Source: JAVJUS01 sp040220455 (GTDB lineage Bacteria > Pseudomonadota > Alphaproteobacteria > DSM-16000 > Inquilinaceae). From it: a stretch of DNA of 46,263 nucleotides. The translations under genes and the position numbers were made by a program. Under the pieces are notes generated by a model. That model made no database searches, was not told the origin of the DNA, and worked only from the letters and a program-made list of their open reading frames with translations. The stretch is taken from contig JAVJUS010000145.1 in the NCBI GenBank assembly GCA_040220455.1, forward strand, positions 1 through 46,263, in the 5' to 3' direction. Each line of letters starts with the position of its first letter. The stretch's first letter is position 1. Of the stretch, positions 1 to 8,374 are shown in pieces.

Positions 1-174
1 GCGGCGCTCGGCGACGGCCCGATCGCGACGCTGGCCCTGCCGGAGGTCGACCCGGTGGTCGCGCCGATCCTCTACGCCGTGCCGGTCCAGCTCCTCGCCT
101 ACCACACCGCCGTCACCAAGGGCACCGACGTCGACCAGCCCCGGAACCTGGCGAAGAGCGTCACGGTCGAGTAG
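1..174 (+). CDS. glmS: Glutamine-fructose-6-phosphate aminotransferase, C-terminal end (partial)
   Basis: The window opens inside a reading frame whose last 57 residues end with the motif PRNLAKSVTVE and stop at TAG. This is the characteristic C-terminus of GlmS, the enzyme that makes glucosamine-6-phosphate from fructose-6-phosphate and glutamine, the first step to UDP-GlcNAc and hence peptidoglycan and LPS. The segment YAVPVQLLAYHTA just before it is the last part of the second SIS (isomerase) domain. The N-terminal glutaminase domain and most of both SIS domains lie outside the window. It converges with the next gene, whose stop is only 10 bp away on the other strand. The family call rests on recognition of this short tail. 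Confidence 0.88.
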   Translation, partial: AALGDGPIATLALPEVDPVVAPILYAVPVQLLAYHTAVTKGTDVDQPRNLAKSVTVE

Positions 175-184
175 GGGGCGGGCG

Positions 185-949
185 TCAGTCGCCCTGCCAG
201 GGGATCGTCTCGAAATAGATGTTCGAGATGTCTTCGCCGTCGATGAGGAACCGGGAGACGCCCGGGGTCTGGCCGCTCGGCGCCACGGAGGTCTGGTGGA
301 CGCCGCGGACCGTCATGTGGCGGTTCGGCGGGTCGGGTATCGGAGCCTGGCGGCCCAGACGCATGTACAGGCGCGAAACACCGACCAGGACGACATAGTC
401 GATCTTGTGATTCCTGTCCTGCCGAAGCGTCGAGAGGACCCCGCGGTACATCACGATCCGCCCGTCATGGGCGATCCGGGTCACGATTTCAGCCCTTACG
501 ATCGGGCGGCTCGACCCGACGATGATGGGCGCCGCCCAACCGTGTAGGAGAGCGCTCGGCCCGATCCCGTGATCGATGATCCGCACGACGACATAGGCGC
601 AGAACATGGCGAGCAGCACTGTGCTCGCCGTATAGGCGAGCAGCCAAGGGGCGTGACGGACGATCCGCGTCGCGGCCTCCTCGGCGGAGAGGTCCGTCGC
701 ACCGATGACGAACGCGATCGGAGCGATAATCGCCGGGTCGGCGCCATTCGGCTCCTGCAGCCACCGTAGCGCGATGAAGGCGATCCCGTGAAAGAGTAGG
801 GCGGCGGCGGCGGCGAGGGCGATTTCGGACAGTCGGCTCCTCGGGACGGTATCGCGGTCCGCCCGTCCGAACGCGTAGAGGGCGAAGGAGAAGCCGAAAC
901 CGGGCAGGAGAAAGATGGCAACCGCAACCGTCGCCAGCCCGATCGACAC
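185..949 (-). CDS. Hypothetical membrane protein, 254 aa
   Basis: A 254-residue protein with a GTG start at 949. Hydrophobic segments lie near residues 3-25, about 45-65 and about 100-125, followed by a roughly 120-residue soluble C-terminal part. The layout of an N-terminal LPGFGFSFALYAF segment, three membrane helices and a soluble tail resembles the DUF6338-type proteins, but this is an impression, not a motif match. It lies 24 bp downstream of a 56-codon gene on the same strand, so the two are probably one transcript. A G-rich stretch about 10-14 nt before the GTG could serve as ribosome binding site. Function unknown. Confidence 0.7.
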   Translation of the reverse strand: MSIGLATVAVAIFLLPGFGFSFALYAFGRADRDTVPRSRLSEIALAAAAALLFHGIAFIALRWLQEPNGADPAIIAPIAFVIGATDLSAEEAATRIVRHAPWLLAYTASTVLLAMFCAYVVVRIIDHGIGPSALLHGWAAPIIVGSSRPIVRAEIVTRIAHDGRIVMYRGVLSTLRQDRNHKIDYVVLVGVSRLYMRLGRQAPIPDPPNRHMTVRGVHQTSVAPSGQTPGVSRFLIDGEDISNIYFETIPWQGD

Positions 950-973
950 CGGGCGGTGCCCCGCTGCTCGCGC

Positions 974-1144
974 TCAGCCGTTCCGGCGGCGTCGCCGGAT
1001 CTCTTCGAGCACGGAGTTGCGGTCGACGGCGCCGCGTTCGGCGGCGACAGCCCGCATGGCCGCATCAACCAGGACGGCATCGCCGCCCGAGGCCGCGACC
1101 CAGTCGTCGACGGCCTGCTCCTGCTTGCGGTCGAGAAAGCGCAT
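974..1144 (-). CDS. Small hypothetical protein, 56 aa
   Basis: Minus-strand frame beginning MRFLDRKQEQAVDDW and ending EEIRRRRRNG, 56 residues. The start is supported by an upstream GAAGAGGCGGAACG followed directly by ATG, a purine-rich Shine-Dalgarno at good spacing. The protein is predicted soluble and helical, with many charged residues and a basic C-terminal run of five arginines. It sits just upstream of the 254-residue membrane protein, in the same direction with a 29-bp gap between coding regions, so they are likely co-transcribed. I recognise no domain. The alternative long frames crossing this region are out of phase and lack comparable start signals. Confidence 0.6.
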   Translation of the reverse strand: MRFLDRKQEQAVDDWVAASGGDAVLVDAAMRAVAAERGAVDRNSVLEEIRRRRRNG

Positions 1145-1528
1145 CGTTCCGCCTCTTCAGCCTTGTTGCACGATGCCGGCAACCGGAGCATCTCACACCG
1201 GAGGGTAATCCGTTCGGCGCAATCCGGCAACGTCGTACCGCTCGCCGGCCCGGTCATGGCCGATACCGGGATATCGGCCGGTCAGTCCCCGTTGGGGGAA
1301 GATGGCGATGTGGGCCCGGATTTCCAGACCGCCCCCGAGCCGGCCCAACGTCGGGCGCGGCGGCTGTGAGGGCCGGCCGAGCGGGGCGGAGACATCGCCA
1401 TCGTCGGCGGTCGCGCGCCGATCTGCGGCGTCCGACCCGGCCCGGCCCGAGTGGCCTTCCGCCTCCCACCGGCTCGTGCCATATGCTAGGGCGAAACCGT
1501 ACCAGGCCGATCCGAAGGACCCGCCGCC
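1145..1528. other. Intergenic region between divergent genes (384 bp)
   Basis: No convincing gene is visible here. It separates the minus-strand 56-aa gene from the plus-strand aldehyde dehydrogenase, so it should hold both promoters. A short perfect hairpin, GGCCGATA with TATCGGCC, lies at 1258-1279 with a 6-nt loop. Just before the downstream gene there is a relatively AT-rich CATATGCTAGGG at about 1480, a possible promoter element. Confidence 0.4.
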
Positions 1529-2992
1529 ATGGCCCTTGCCCTCTCCGACAAGACCCTGTTCCGCCAGCAGAACTACATCGACGGCCGCTGGGTCGACGCC
1601 GAGGGCGGGGCGACGGTGGACGTCACCGACCCGGCGACCGGGGAGGCGCTGGGCACGGTGCCGAAGATGCCGGCCCGGCAGGTCGCCGCGGCGATCGAGG
1701 CGGCCGGGCGGGCCTGGGGCGACTGGCGCGCCTGCACGGCCAAGGAGCGCGGCCGCATCCTCAAGCGCTGGCACGACCTGATGATGGACAACCAGGAGGA
1801 CCTGGCCCTCCTGATGACGGCCGAGCAGGGCAAGCCGCTGGCCGAGTCCCGGGGCGAGATCGCCTATGCCGCCAGCTTCCTGGAATGGTTCGCGGAGGAG
1901 GGGCGCCGGGTCTACGGCGACACCATCCCGACCCACCAGGCCGACAAGCGCATCCTCGTCACCAAGGAGCCGGTCGGCGTCTGCGCCGCGATCACGCCAT
2001 GGAACTTCCCCGCCGCCATGATCACGCGCAAGGTCGGCCCGGCGCTCGCCGCCGGCTGCCCCATGGTGGTCAAGCCCGCGACGGCGACCCCCTATTCGGC
2101 GCTGGCCCTGGCCGAGCTGGCCGAGCGGGCGGGGGTGCCGGCGGGCGTCTTCAGCGTCGTCACCGGCTCCTCGGGCGAGATCGGGCCGGAGCTGACCGGC
2201 AACCCGATCGTGCGCAAGCTGACCTTCACCGGCTCGACCGCCGTCGGCAAGGAGCTGATGGCCCAGTGCGCCGGCACGGTGAAGAAGGTCTCCCTCGAGC
2301 TCGGCGGCAACGCGCCGTTCCTGGTCTTCGACGACGCCGACATCGACGCCGCGGTCGAGGGCGCCATAGCCTCGAAGTACCGCAACGCCGGCCAGACCTG
2401 CGTCTGCGCCAATCGCCTGCTGGTGCAGGACGGCGTCTATGACGAGTTCGCCGAGAAGCTGGCGGCCAAGGTCGCGGCGCTCAAGGTCGCCGACGGCCGG
2501 GAGGAGGGCGCCCAGCAGGGGCCCCTGATCGACGCGTCGGCGGTCGAGAAGGTCGAGGAGCACATCGCCGACGCGGTCGGCAAGGGTGCGCGCGTGGTCG
2601 TCGGCGGAAAGCGCCACGCGCTGGGTGGCACCTACTTCGAGCCGACTGTCCTGGCCGACGTGACGACCGAGATGAAGGTGACCAAGGAGGAGACCTTCGG
2701 CCCGCTGGCGCCGCTGTTCCGCTTCTCCGACGAGGCCCAGGGCATCCGCATGGCCAACGACACGGAGTTCGGGCTGGCTGCCTATTTCTTCGCCCGCGAC
2801 GTGGGCCGGATCTGGCGGGTGAGCGAGGGGCTGGAATACGGCATCGTCGGCGCCAACACGGGCCTGATCTCCACCGAGATCGCGCCCTTCGGCGGGTTCA
2901 AGGAATCCGGCATCGGCCGCGAGGGCTCCAGATACGGCATCGAGGAGTTCCTGGAGATCAAGTATCTCTGCCTCGGCGGCATCGACTCGTGA
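1529..2992 (+). CDS. gabD: NAD(P)-dependent succinate-semialdehyde dehydrogenase-like aldehyde dehydrogenase
   Basis: A full-length 487-residue aldehyde dehydrogenase of the GabD/DavD subgroup. The catalytic thiol is Cys291 in NAGQTCVCANR and the general base is Glu257 in LELGGNAPF. The coenzyme site motifs TPWNFP (156-161), VKPA (181-184) and FTGSTAVGK (233-241) are intact. Enzymes of this group oxidise succinate semialdehyde, from GABA breakdown, or glutarate semialdehyde, to the acid. The ATG start is preceded by AAGGA at about -12. The TGA stop is inside a GTGA overlap with pyrC, implying translational coupling. There is no GABA transaminase nearby, so the exact substrate is inferred from family resemblance only. 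Confidence 0.9.
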   Translation: MALALSDKTLFRQQNYIDGRWVDAEGGATVDVTDPATGEALGTVPKMPARQVAAAIEAAGRAWGDWRACTAKERGRILKRWHDLMMDNQEDLALLMTAEQGKPLAESRGEIAYAASFLEWFAEEGRRVYGDTIPTHQADKRILVTKEPVGVCAAITPWNFPAAMITRKVGPALAAGCPMVVKPATATPYSALALAELAERAGVPAGVFSVVTGSSGEIGPELTGNPIVRKLTFTGSTAVGKELMAQCAGTVKKVSLELGGNAPFLVFDDADIDAAVEGAIASKYRNAGQTCVCANRLLVQDGVYDEFAEKLAAKVAALKVADGREEGAQQGPLIDASAVEKVEEHIADAVGKGARVVVGGKRHALGGTYFEPTVLADVTTEMKVTKEETFGPLAPLFRFSDEAQGIRMANDTEFGLAAYFFARDVGRIWRVSEGLEYGIVGANTGLISTEIAPFGGFKESGIGREGSRYGIEEFLEIKYLCLGGIDS

Positions 2993-4077
2993 CAACCGCC
3001 GACGGCACGCCCGACCGGCTGGTCATCCGCCGGCCCGACGACTGGCACCTGCACCTGCGCGACGGGCTGATGCTGGCGGCCGTGATCGGAGCGACGGCAT
3101 CGCGCTTCGCGCGGGCCATCGTCATGCCGAACCTGAAGCCGCCGGTCGTCACCGCCGCCGAGGCCCGGGCCTATCGCGACCGCATCCTGGCCGCCCTGCC
3201 GCCCGGATCGGCGTTCGAGCCCCTGATGACCCTCTACCTGACGGAGGAGACCGACCCGGACGACGTGGCGGCCGGCGTCGCCGAAGGGCTGGTGCGCGCC
3301 GTGAAGCTCTATCCGGCCGGCGCGACGACGAACTCCGCCGCCGGTGTCCGGGACCTGGCGGCCGTGCGCCCGGTGCTGGAGCGGCTGGAGGCCGTGGGCG
3401 CGCCGCTGCTGATCCATGGCGAGGTGGTCGATCCGGAAGTCGATATCTTCGACCGGGAGGCCGTCTTCGTCGACCGCGTGCTGGCCCCGCTGGTCGCGGA
3501 ACACCCAGGCCTGAAGGTCGTGCTGGAGCACGTCACCACGGCCGAGGGCGCGGCCTTCGTCGCCGAGGGGCCGCCGACGCTGGCCGCCACGGTGACGCCG
3601 CAGCACCTGCTGATCGACCGCAACGCGATGCTGGTCGGCGGCATCCGGCCGCACAACTACTGCCTGCCGGTGCCCAAGCGCGCGCTGCACCGCGACGCGC
3701 TGCGCCGGCTGGTCGCGTCGGGCCATCCGCGGGTGTTCCTGGGCACCGATTCCGCGCCCCATCCGCGCGCGGAGAAGGAGAGCGCCTGCGGCTGCGCCGG
3801 CCTCTACACCGCGCCGGTCGCGCTGGAGCTCTATGCCGAGGCCTTCGAGGCCGCGGGCGCGCTCGACAGGCTGGAGGCCTTCGCGGCCCTGAACGGCCCG
3901 GCCTTCTACGGCCTGTCCGCGAACGAGGATACCGTCACGCTGGAGCGCCGCCCGACGACCGTGCCGGAAAGCGTTCGCGCCGGCGAGGACGAGGTGGTCC
4001 TCTTCCGCGCCGGCGAGGCGCTCGCCTGGCGGGTGGCGGTCGATCGGGCGGACGGCACGACGCCGCCCGAAGACTGA
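2989..4077 (+). CDS. pyrC: Dihydroorotase, class II
   Basis: A 362-residue dihydroorotase close in length and motif order to E. coli PyrC. It cyclises N-carbamoyl-aspartate to dihydroorotate in pyrimidine synthesis. Zinc ligands are visible: His20 and His22 in HLHLRD, Lys106 in VKLYPAGATTNS (the lysine that is carboxylated in the family), His143 in HGEV, His181, and Asp254 in GTDSAPH. The start is the GTG at 2989, which shares bases with the stop of the preceding dehydrogenase. A biosynthetic gene overlapping a catabolic dehydrogenase is an unusual pairing. It converges with the pentapeptide gene, with 22 bp between. Confidence 0.95.
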   Translation: MTTADGTPDRLVIRRPDDWHLHLRDGLMLAAVIGATASRFARAIVMPNLKPPVVTAAEARAYRDRILAALPPGSAFEPLMTLYLTEETDPDDVAAGVAEGLVRAVKLYPAGATTNSAAGVRDLAAVRPVLERLEAVGAPLLIHGEVVDPEVDIFDREAVFVDRVLAPLVAEHPGLKVVLEHVTTAEGAAFVAEGPPTLAATVTPQHLLIDRNAMLVGGIRPHNYCLPVPKRALHRDALRRLVASGHPRVFLGTDSAPHPRAEKESACGCAGLYTAPVALELYAEAFEAAGALDRLEAFAALNGPAFYGLSANEDTVTLERRPTTVPESVRAGEDEVVLFRAGEALAWRVAVDRADGTTPPED

Positions 4078-4099
4078 TCCCCGGTTATCCGGCCGCCGA

Positions 4100-4585
4100 T
4101 CACGGCAGCTCGGGCACGCAGCGCCCGCGGGAATCCGGTGCGCAGGTCGTTCCGTCGATCCAGCGGGCGCCACCGAGTTCCGCATAGGTGAGGTCCGCCC
4201 CGTGGATCCGCGCTCCGGTCAGGTCCGCGCCGCGCAACGTGGATCCGCGCAGGTTGGCGCCGGAGAGATCGGCCCCTTTGAGGTCGGCGTCGCTCAGGTC
4301 GGTGCGCCACAGCATCGCGCCGGAGAGATCGGCACCCGAGAGGTCGGCGCCCAGGAGTTTGGCCCGATAGAGATCCGCCCCGCGCATGTCCGCGCCCGAT
4401 AGAATGGCGTCGGTGAAGTCCGCGCTGTCGAGCAGGACGCCGCGCAGATCGATGCCGGCCAACTCGGCGCCCGCGCAATCGGCTCGCGGGGCCGGTTCGC
4501 AGTCCGCCGCATTCGCGACCGCTGCCGGACCGCCTCCCAGAACCATTAGCGCGATGAGAGCGAGAAATGCAGTGCGATGGGCCAT
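4100..4585 (-). CDS. Exported pentapeptide-repeat protein, 161 aa
   Basis: Residues 1-26 form a signal peptide with a hydrophobic core and a likely cleavage after ANA. Residues about 37-140 are tandem pentapeptides of the A(D/N)LxG type, for example GADLSGADLSGAML, which in the family fold into a right-handed quadrilateral beta-helix. The mature part has four cysteines: two near the N-terminus (DCEPAPRADC) and two in the C-terminal cap (TTCAPDSRGRC), which could form disulfides in the periplasm. Function is unknown; periplasmic pentapeptide proteins are mostly uncharacterised. The start is the ATG of MAHRTAF at 4585. Confidence 0.88.
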   Translation of the reverse strand: MAHRTAFLALIALMVLGGGPAAVANAADCEPAPRADCAGAELAGIDLRGVLLDSADFTDAILSGADMRGADLYRAKLLGADLSGADLSGAMLWRTDLSDADLKGADLSGANLRGSTLRGADLTGARIHGADLTYAELGGARWIDGTTCAPDSRGRCVPELP

Positions 4586-4865
4586 CGGGCCTCCGCTGTC
4601 TTGGTGCGCCGGCTTTCGTTGGCGTCGACAGACCCCGGCGCGGACCGGTCGACGAGCGGTCCTGTCGGACCGTTATCGTTTCCTCATATGAGGGTGTTGC
4701 CCGATTATTGTTATCTTGACGCCTAAATAATTTTGTAGAGATTGAAAAATATTATTCCGTGCCCATATTTGAATTTAACTTTGGCATTTTTGACGATACG
4801 GCCGATCATGAGAGGTGTTCGGGAATTCCGTATCGCGAATTTTCCATGGTCACAGGAGATTTACG
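4586..4865 (+). promoter_or_regulatory. AT-rich leader and promoter region of the 144-aa membrane protein
   Basis: About 4680-4860 is markedly AT-rich compared with the rest of the window, with runs such as CTAAATAATTTTGTAGAG and AAAAATATTATTCC. This is the lowest-GC stretch I can see. It precedes the plus-strand gene at 4866 and is divergent from the pentapeptide gene. It probably holds one or more promoters, and the composition would also suit binding of a nucleoid protein. No exact -35/-10 pair stands out enough to call. Confidence 0.5.
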
Positions 4866-5300
4866 ATGGCTGAAGGCAGTTCCCGGATGGATCGATTCAA
4901 GAGCTACAAGCCGACCAAGAGTATGGTCGCCTGGTCCTTCGTCGGCGGCGCGGTCGCTACGCTCATCGTCGGATTCGCGGCGCTCGACTGGAAGACCGGC
5001 GGGACGGCGCAGTCGATGGCGCGCTCGGCGGCCACGGAGGCCCGCGCAGAGCTGGCCGCCTCGCTGTGCGTCGAGCGGTTCATGGCGGCGCCGGACGCGG
5101 GCGGAAGGCTCGCGGCGCTGAAGGAAGAGAGCCGCTGGGCGCGTGACGGCGTGCTGGAGGACGGCGGCTGGGTCACCTTCGCCGGTGCCGGCGACCCGGT
5201 CGAGGACGCCGCGGACCTGTGTGCGGTGCGGCTGGTCGAGCTCGACGCGCCGGTCGTCGAGACCATGGAGCCCGAGGACGCCGCGCTGCAGGATGGCTGA
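4866..5300 (+). CDS. Conserved alphaproteobacterial one-TM protein, 144 aa
   Basis: The start is placed at the ATG at 4866 because CACAGGAGATTTACG stands directly before it. A frame-internal ATG at 4815 has no such signal. The short cytoplasmic N-terminus contains KPTKSM, then a transmembrane helix at about residues 19-38 (VAWSFVGGAVATLIVGFAAL), followed by WKTGGTAQSMA and a helical, Ala-rich periplasmic part with two cysteines (SLCVERF and DLCAVRL). I recognise this as a type often annotated as hypothetical in alphaproteobacteria, with the WxTGGTA segment conserved. No function is known to me. A strong hairpin follows the stop. Confidence 0.8.
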   Translation: MAEGSSRMDRFKSYKPTKSMVAWSFVGGAVATLIVGFAALDWKTGGTAQSMARSAATEARAELAASLCVERFMAAPDAGGRLAALKEESRWARDGVLEDGGWVTFAGAGDPVEDAADLCAVRLVELDAPVVETMEPEDAALQDG

Positions 5301-5322
5301 CGCATCCCGTGCCCACTCGCCA

Positions 5323-5362
5323 GCCGACCGTCGCGGGGGGCACGCCTCCCGCGACGGTCGGC
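5323..5362 (+). terminator. Strong stem-loop after the 144-aa gene
   Basis: An 18-bp inverted repeat beginning GCCGACCGTCGCGG, with one G-U type mismatch and the 4-nt loop CACG, lies 22 bp after the TGA. There is no clear T tract after it, as is common for terminators in high-GC genomes, so it could be a terminator or a transcript-stabilising hairpin. Confidence 0.6.
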
Positions 5363-5441
5363 TTGGTGGGCGGATTGGCGGGGCCGGTGGAGCGCGCGAC
5401 CGACATGGCAGCCGGCGGCGAATGACCGGTCCCGGTAAGGC

Positions 5442-5531
5442 TCAGGCCAACGTGCCGAAATAGGACAGGGCGACGAGCACGGCGGCGGCCGTCATCGCCA
5501 TCAAGCGCACCACGAGCCAGACCTCGTCCAT
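5442..5531 (-). CDS. Single-pass membrane micro-protein, 29 aa
   Basis: A minus-strand frame of 29 residues starting MDEVWLVVRLMAMTA and ending SYFGTLA, with stop TGA at 5444-5442. The start codon is preceded by ACGGAGGATTCCGTG, which has a perfect GGAGG at 8-nt spacing, one of the best ribosome binding sites in the window. The sequence is an acidic N-terminus followed by one continuous hydrophobic helix of about 22 residues with a single Arg near the start. This is typical of small membrane proteins that accompany larger complexes. It is isolated: the gene downstream on the same strand is far away and the region 5532-5645 holds nothing else. I do not recognise the family. Confidence 0.6.
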   Translation of the reverse strand: MDEVWLVVRLMAMTAAAVLVALSYFGTLA

Positions 5532-5645
5532 CACGGAATCCTCCGTTGGCGCATCGCGGTCAGGCCACGACGCGGCGATGGGACAGGCGACTGTCGGAAC
5601 TGGCGCATTGCGCGCAACAGAACCTCGCGACAGTCTAGCTGGAGG

Positions 5646-7310
5646 TCACATTACTGCGGACGCTGTGACAGGGGCGTGACAACTGCGCTCCTCGGCGGCG
5701 GCCGGCCCGGTGCGGATCCCGGCCGCCGGGGCGGCGGCTTCGGCCGTCAGGTGCTCGGCAAGGCGCAGAGTCAGCGCCATCATCGTCAGGGTCGGATTCG
5801 ACCCGCCGCTGGTCGGGAAGACGGCACAGCTCGCCACCCACAGATTGTCGACCCCGTGGACCCTCAGGTCGGGATCGACCACGCCCTCCTCCGGCGTGCG
5901 GCCCATGCGGGTGGTGCCGAGCTGGTGATAGGCGTCCTTGCCGGTCTCGAGCCAGCGCGCGTCGTCGAACAGGCTTTCGGCGAACCGCACCTCGCCCAGC
6001 CCTTTCTCCCGCCAGGCCTGTGCGAACAGCCGGGCGTAGAGGCGCGCGGCGTCGCGCTCCGCCGCGCCCAGGCGCCAGTCGAGCACCGCCTTGCGCATGC
6101 CCAGCGCGTCGGTATCCCGTCCCAGGCTCACGCGGCTGTCCGGATCCGGCGCCTGCTCGGTATCGATGTAGAGGATCGGCTCGGCGCGCCGGGGCATGCG
6201 CACCCGACCGCCCAGCTTGTTCGCCGTGCCCGCGCGCCAGACATCGGGCAGATCGCGCAGGATGCGCCACATCCCCTCAGGCGAGGGGATCGGGGCGGTC
6301 TTGGACTGGCGCGCCTGGAGGATCTTGCGCACTTCGTAGAGGCCGGAGTCCTCCGGCGTCTCGAAGACGACATGGCCCATGGCGTAGAGGCTGCGATGAG
6401 CGCGCTGGGCGGCCTCGCTCAGCTCCAGCTTGGGCGAGTACATCACGCCCTTGCGGAAGACCGGCTCGAACGCCGCGCGGAAGCCGGAGCGGGCCGGCGG
6501 GGCGAGGGTCGCGGCGCGCAGCGACAGATGATCCTGGAAGTACCGGCCGACCAGGTCGTGACCGTTGCCGAGGCCCTGCGGATCGGCGTCGGTCGAGTCG
6601 AGCAGCAGGCGCGCCGTCTCGATCGTGCCGCCGGCGAGCACCACGCGACGCGCGCACACCCGGGCCTCGCGTCCGTCGTAGCCGCGCACGCGGACGGCGT
6701 CGACATGGCGCCCGGCGCCGCCGGTCTCCAGCGCCACCGCGTTGGCATGGACGAGGATGCGGATATTCGGCTTCTCCGCCAGGATCGGGCCCAGAGTCAG
6801 GGCGAGGTTGCGCTTGCCGAAGGGCGCCCAGCGGGAGTGGCGCATGCGGAAGCGCTCGCGGTCGAGCGCGAGCGCGCCCGTCGGATAGCCGTCGGGCGGC
6901 GAGCCGTCGAAGCGTGGGTCGGGCACGTGCATGATCCGGTGCGCCTCGGCGAAGTGGCGCGAGACGGCGTCGTAGGGGATCGGCCAGCCGCTGCCGGGCA
7001 CCCAGCCGCGCGCCGCGAAATCGAGCGGCTGCATCGGCAGGAGCTGGCCGCCCCAGCGCGTCGACGAGCCGCCGAGCACCCGGAATCGGCCGTTGGCGGC
7101 GCCGTCATGGGGCACGCCCGGCGTGTCGATGCGGTAGAGGTCCTGGCTGCGCGCCTCGTCGGCCTCGCCGCCGCCCTCCAGGATCAGGATGTCCATCCCG
7201 CTGTCGGCGAGCGCATGGGCCAGCGTCAGCCCGGCGATGCCGGCGCCGACGATGCACAGGTCTGTCTCGACGGTCTCGAATCCGTCGGTCTTGTCGAAAT
7301 CGGCGATCAC
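5646..7310 (-). CDS. GMC-family FAD-dependent oxidoreductase (first of two)
   Basis: A 554-residue glucose-methanol-choline type oxidoreductase. The N-terminal FAD-binding Rossmann motif is VGAGIAG (21-27), followed by the acidic end of strand 2 in LILEGGGE. The GMC C-terminal active site is present: His462 in YHQLGTTRM and Asn505 in SGGSNPTLT. The family oxidises alcohols or sugars, often passing electrons to a cytochrome or the quinone pool. There is no signal peptide, so it is probably cytoplasmic. The start is a GTG at 7310 with GAGGGCGGA upstream. A C-terminal tail of about 35 residues beyond the usual end is Ala-rich. The RraA-like gene lies 151 bp upstream on the same strand. Substrate unknown. 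Confidence 0.87.
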   Translation of the reverse strand: MIADFDKTDGFETVETDLCIVGAGIAGLTLAHALADSGMDILILEGGGEADEARSQDLYRIDTPGVPHDGAANGRFRVLGGSSTRWGGQLLPMQPLDFAARGWVPGSGWPIPYDAVSRHFAEAHRIMHVPDPRFDGSPPDGYPTGALALDRERFRMRHSRWAPFGKRNLALTLGPILAEKPNIRILVHANAVALETGGAGRHVDAVRVRGYDGREARVCARRVVLAGGTIETARLLLDSTDADPQGLGNGHDLVGRYFQDHLSLRAATLAPPARSGFRAAFEPVFRKGVMYSPKLELSEAAQRAHRSLYAMGHVVFETPEDSGLYEVRKILQARQSKTAPIPSPEGMWRILRDLPDVWRAGTANKLGGRVRMPRRAEPILYIDTEQAPDPDSRVSLGRDTDALGMRKAVLDWRLGAAERDAARLYARLFAQAWREKGLGEVRFAESLFDDARWLETGKDAYHQLGTTRMGRTPEEGVVDPDLRVHGVDNLWVASCAVFPTSGGSNPTLTMMALTLRLAEHLTAEAAAPAAGIRTGPAAAEERSCHAPVTASAVM

Positions 7311-7461
7311 GGCATCCGCCCTCGAGTTCGTCCGGCGGCGGGCCGCCGTGGTCGAGCGTCGCCATGCTAGCCAGCGCGCGCGCCGGCCGTCCCCGGTTCA
7401 GCCGGGGGCCGGCGCGGCGCATTGGGCGTAGCGGCGCGCGGCGGGGACGGGGCGTCGGACG

Positions 7462-8172
7462 TCAGTGGATGTCCTTGCGCCGGCCCATCGCGGTCTCGAG
7501 CGCGTCGATGCCGAAGCCGGGGCGTTTGGCCGCCTCGATCAGCACGGCCTCCTCCCGGGCGATCGCCGCCGCCGCCTCGGGCACCGCGGCGGCGGCCTCC
7601 GGCGGGATGACCACGGCGCCGTGCCGGTCGGCGTGGATCAGGTCGCCGGAATCGACGGTCATGCCGGCGACGGTGATCCGGCCGCCGAAGCTTTCCACCC
7701 GGGCCCAGGCGTGCGACGGGCCGACCAGCCCCGCGAGCAGGGCAAAGCCCTCGGCGTTCTCGTCGATGTCGCGCACGCTGCCGTTGGTGACCAGGCCGAG
7801 CGCGCCCAGGCCCTTGTGGATATTGGTGTTCACCTCGCCCCAGAATGCGCCGTAGCCCGGATGCGGGTCGGTGTCGTGGATCACCACGACCGAGGGCAGC
7901 GGCCCGCCCTCGGCGATGTAGCGGTAGTAGGCGACGCGCCGGTCCATCACCTCGGCGTCCGGCTCGGCCGGCGGATACATCGCCGCCATCGTGGCGGTCC
8001 GGGCGAAGCCGACCATGGGCGGCAGGTCGGGATAGGGGCAGACCAGCGGGTCGATGGTGTAGCCGTGGCCGCGCCGCTCCGGCACGACGCGCTCCAGGGC
8101 GTTGCAGACGGTCGGCGTGTCCAGGCGCCGGAGCGCGTCGAGCACGCTGGCGTCGATCGGCGAGGCGGTCAT
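7462..8172 (-). CDS. RraA-like protein (HMG aldolase / demethylmenaquinone methyltransferase-like fold)
   Basis: A 236-residue RraA-family protein. The start is set at the ATG at 8172, because GGGGGAGACCATCGC precedes it and the family N-terminus (LRRLDTPTVCNALE) begins right after. The conserved core GALGLVTNGSVRDID carries the Arg-Asp pair that in characterised members binds the keto-acid substrate and metal. The group includes 4-hydroxy-4-methyl-2-oxoglutarate / 4-carboxy-4-hydroxy-2-oxoadipate aldolases and the RNase E inhibitor RraA; the extra N-terminal length and sequence point to the metabolic branch. It is upstream of, and in line with, the GMC oxidoreductase, so the two may handle one substrate pathway, but this is inference. 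Confidence 0.83.
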   Translation of the reverse strand: MTASPIDASVLDALRRLDTPTVCNALERVVPERRGHGYTIDPLVCPYPDLPPMVGFARTATMAAMYPPAEPDAEVMDRRVAYYRYIAEGGPLPSVVVIHDTDPHPGYGAFWGEVNTNIHKGLGALGLVTNGSVRDIDENAEGFALLAGLVGPSHAWARVESFGGRITVAGMTVDSGDLIHADRHGAVVIPPEAAAAVPEAAAAIAREEAVLIEAAKRPGFGIDALETAMGRRKDIH

Positions 8173-8374
8173 GCGATGGTCTCCCCCTTCACGGTCGATG
8201 ATCTTGGCCCGATGGCGGCGCCCGATGGCGGTGGCAGAGTGCCACGGTGCGCCGGCTCGCCCAAGAACAGCCCGGACGGGCGGGAGGGCGGGCCGCGACG
8301 CGATCGTACTGGTGGTGCGCCGCGCCGACGTGTAGAGTCCGCGCGATTCCAGAACCTTGCAGGACGACGTTGAC

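Noticed and set aside
1193..2995. Minus-strand 600-codon frame opposite the aldehyde dehydrogenase
   Set aside because: Shadow of gabD; the plus strand holds all catalytic residues.
4188..4402. Repeated plus-strand frames in the pentapeptide region
   Set aside because: They are the complement of the five-residue repeats; the minus-strand product has a signal peptide and correct repeat pattern.
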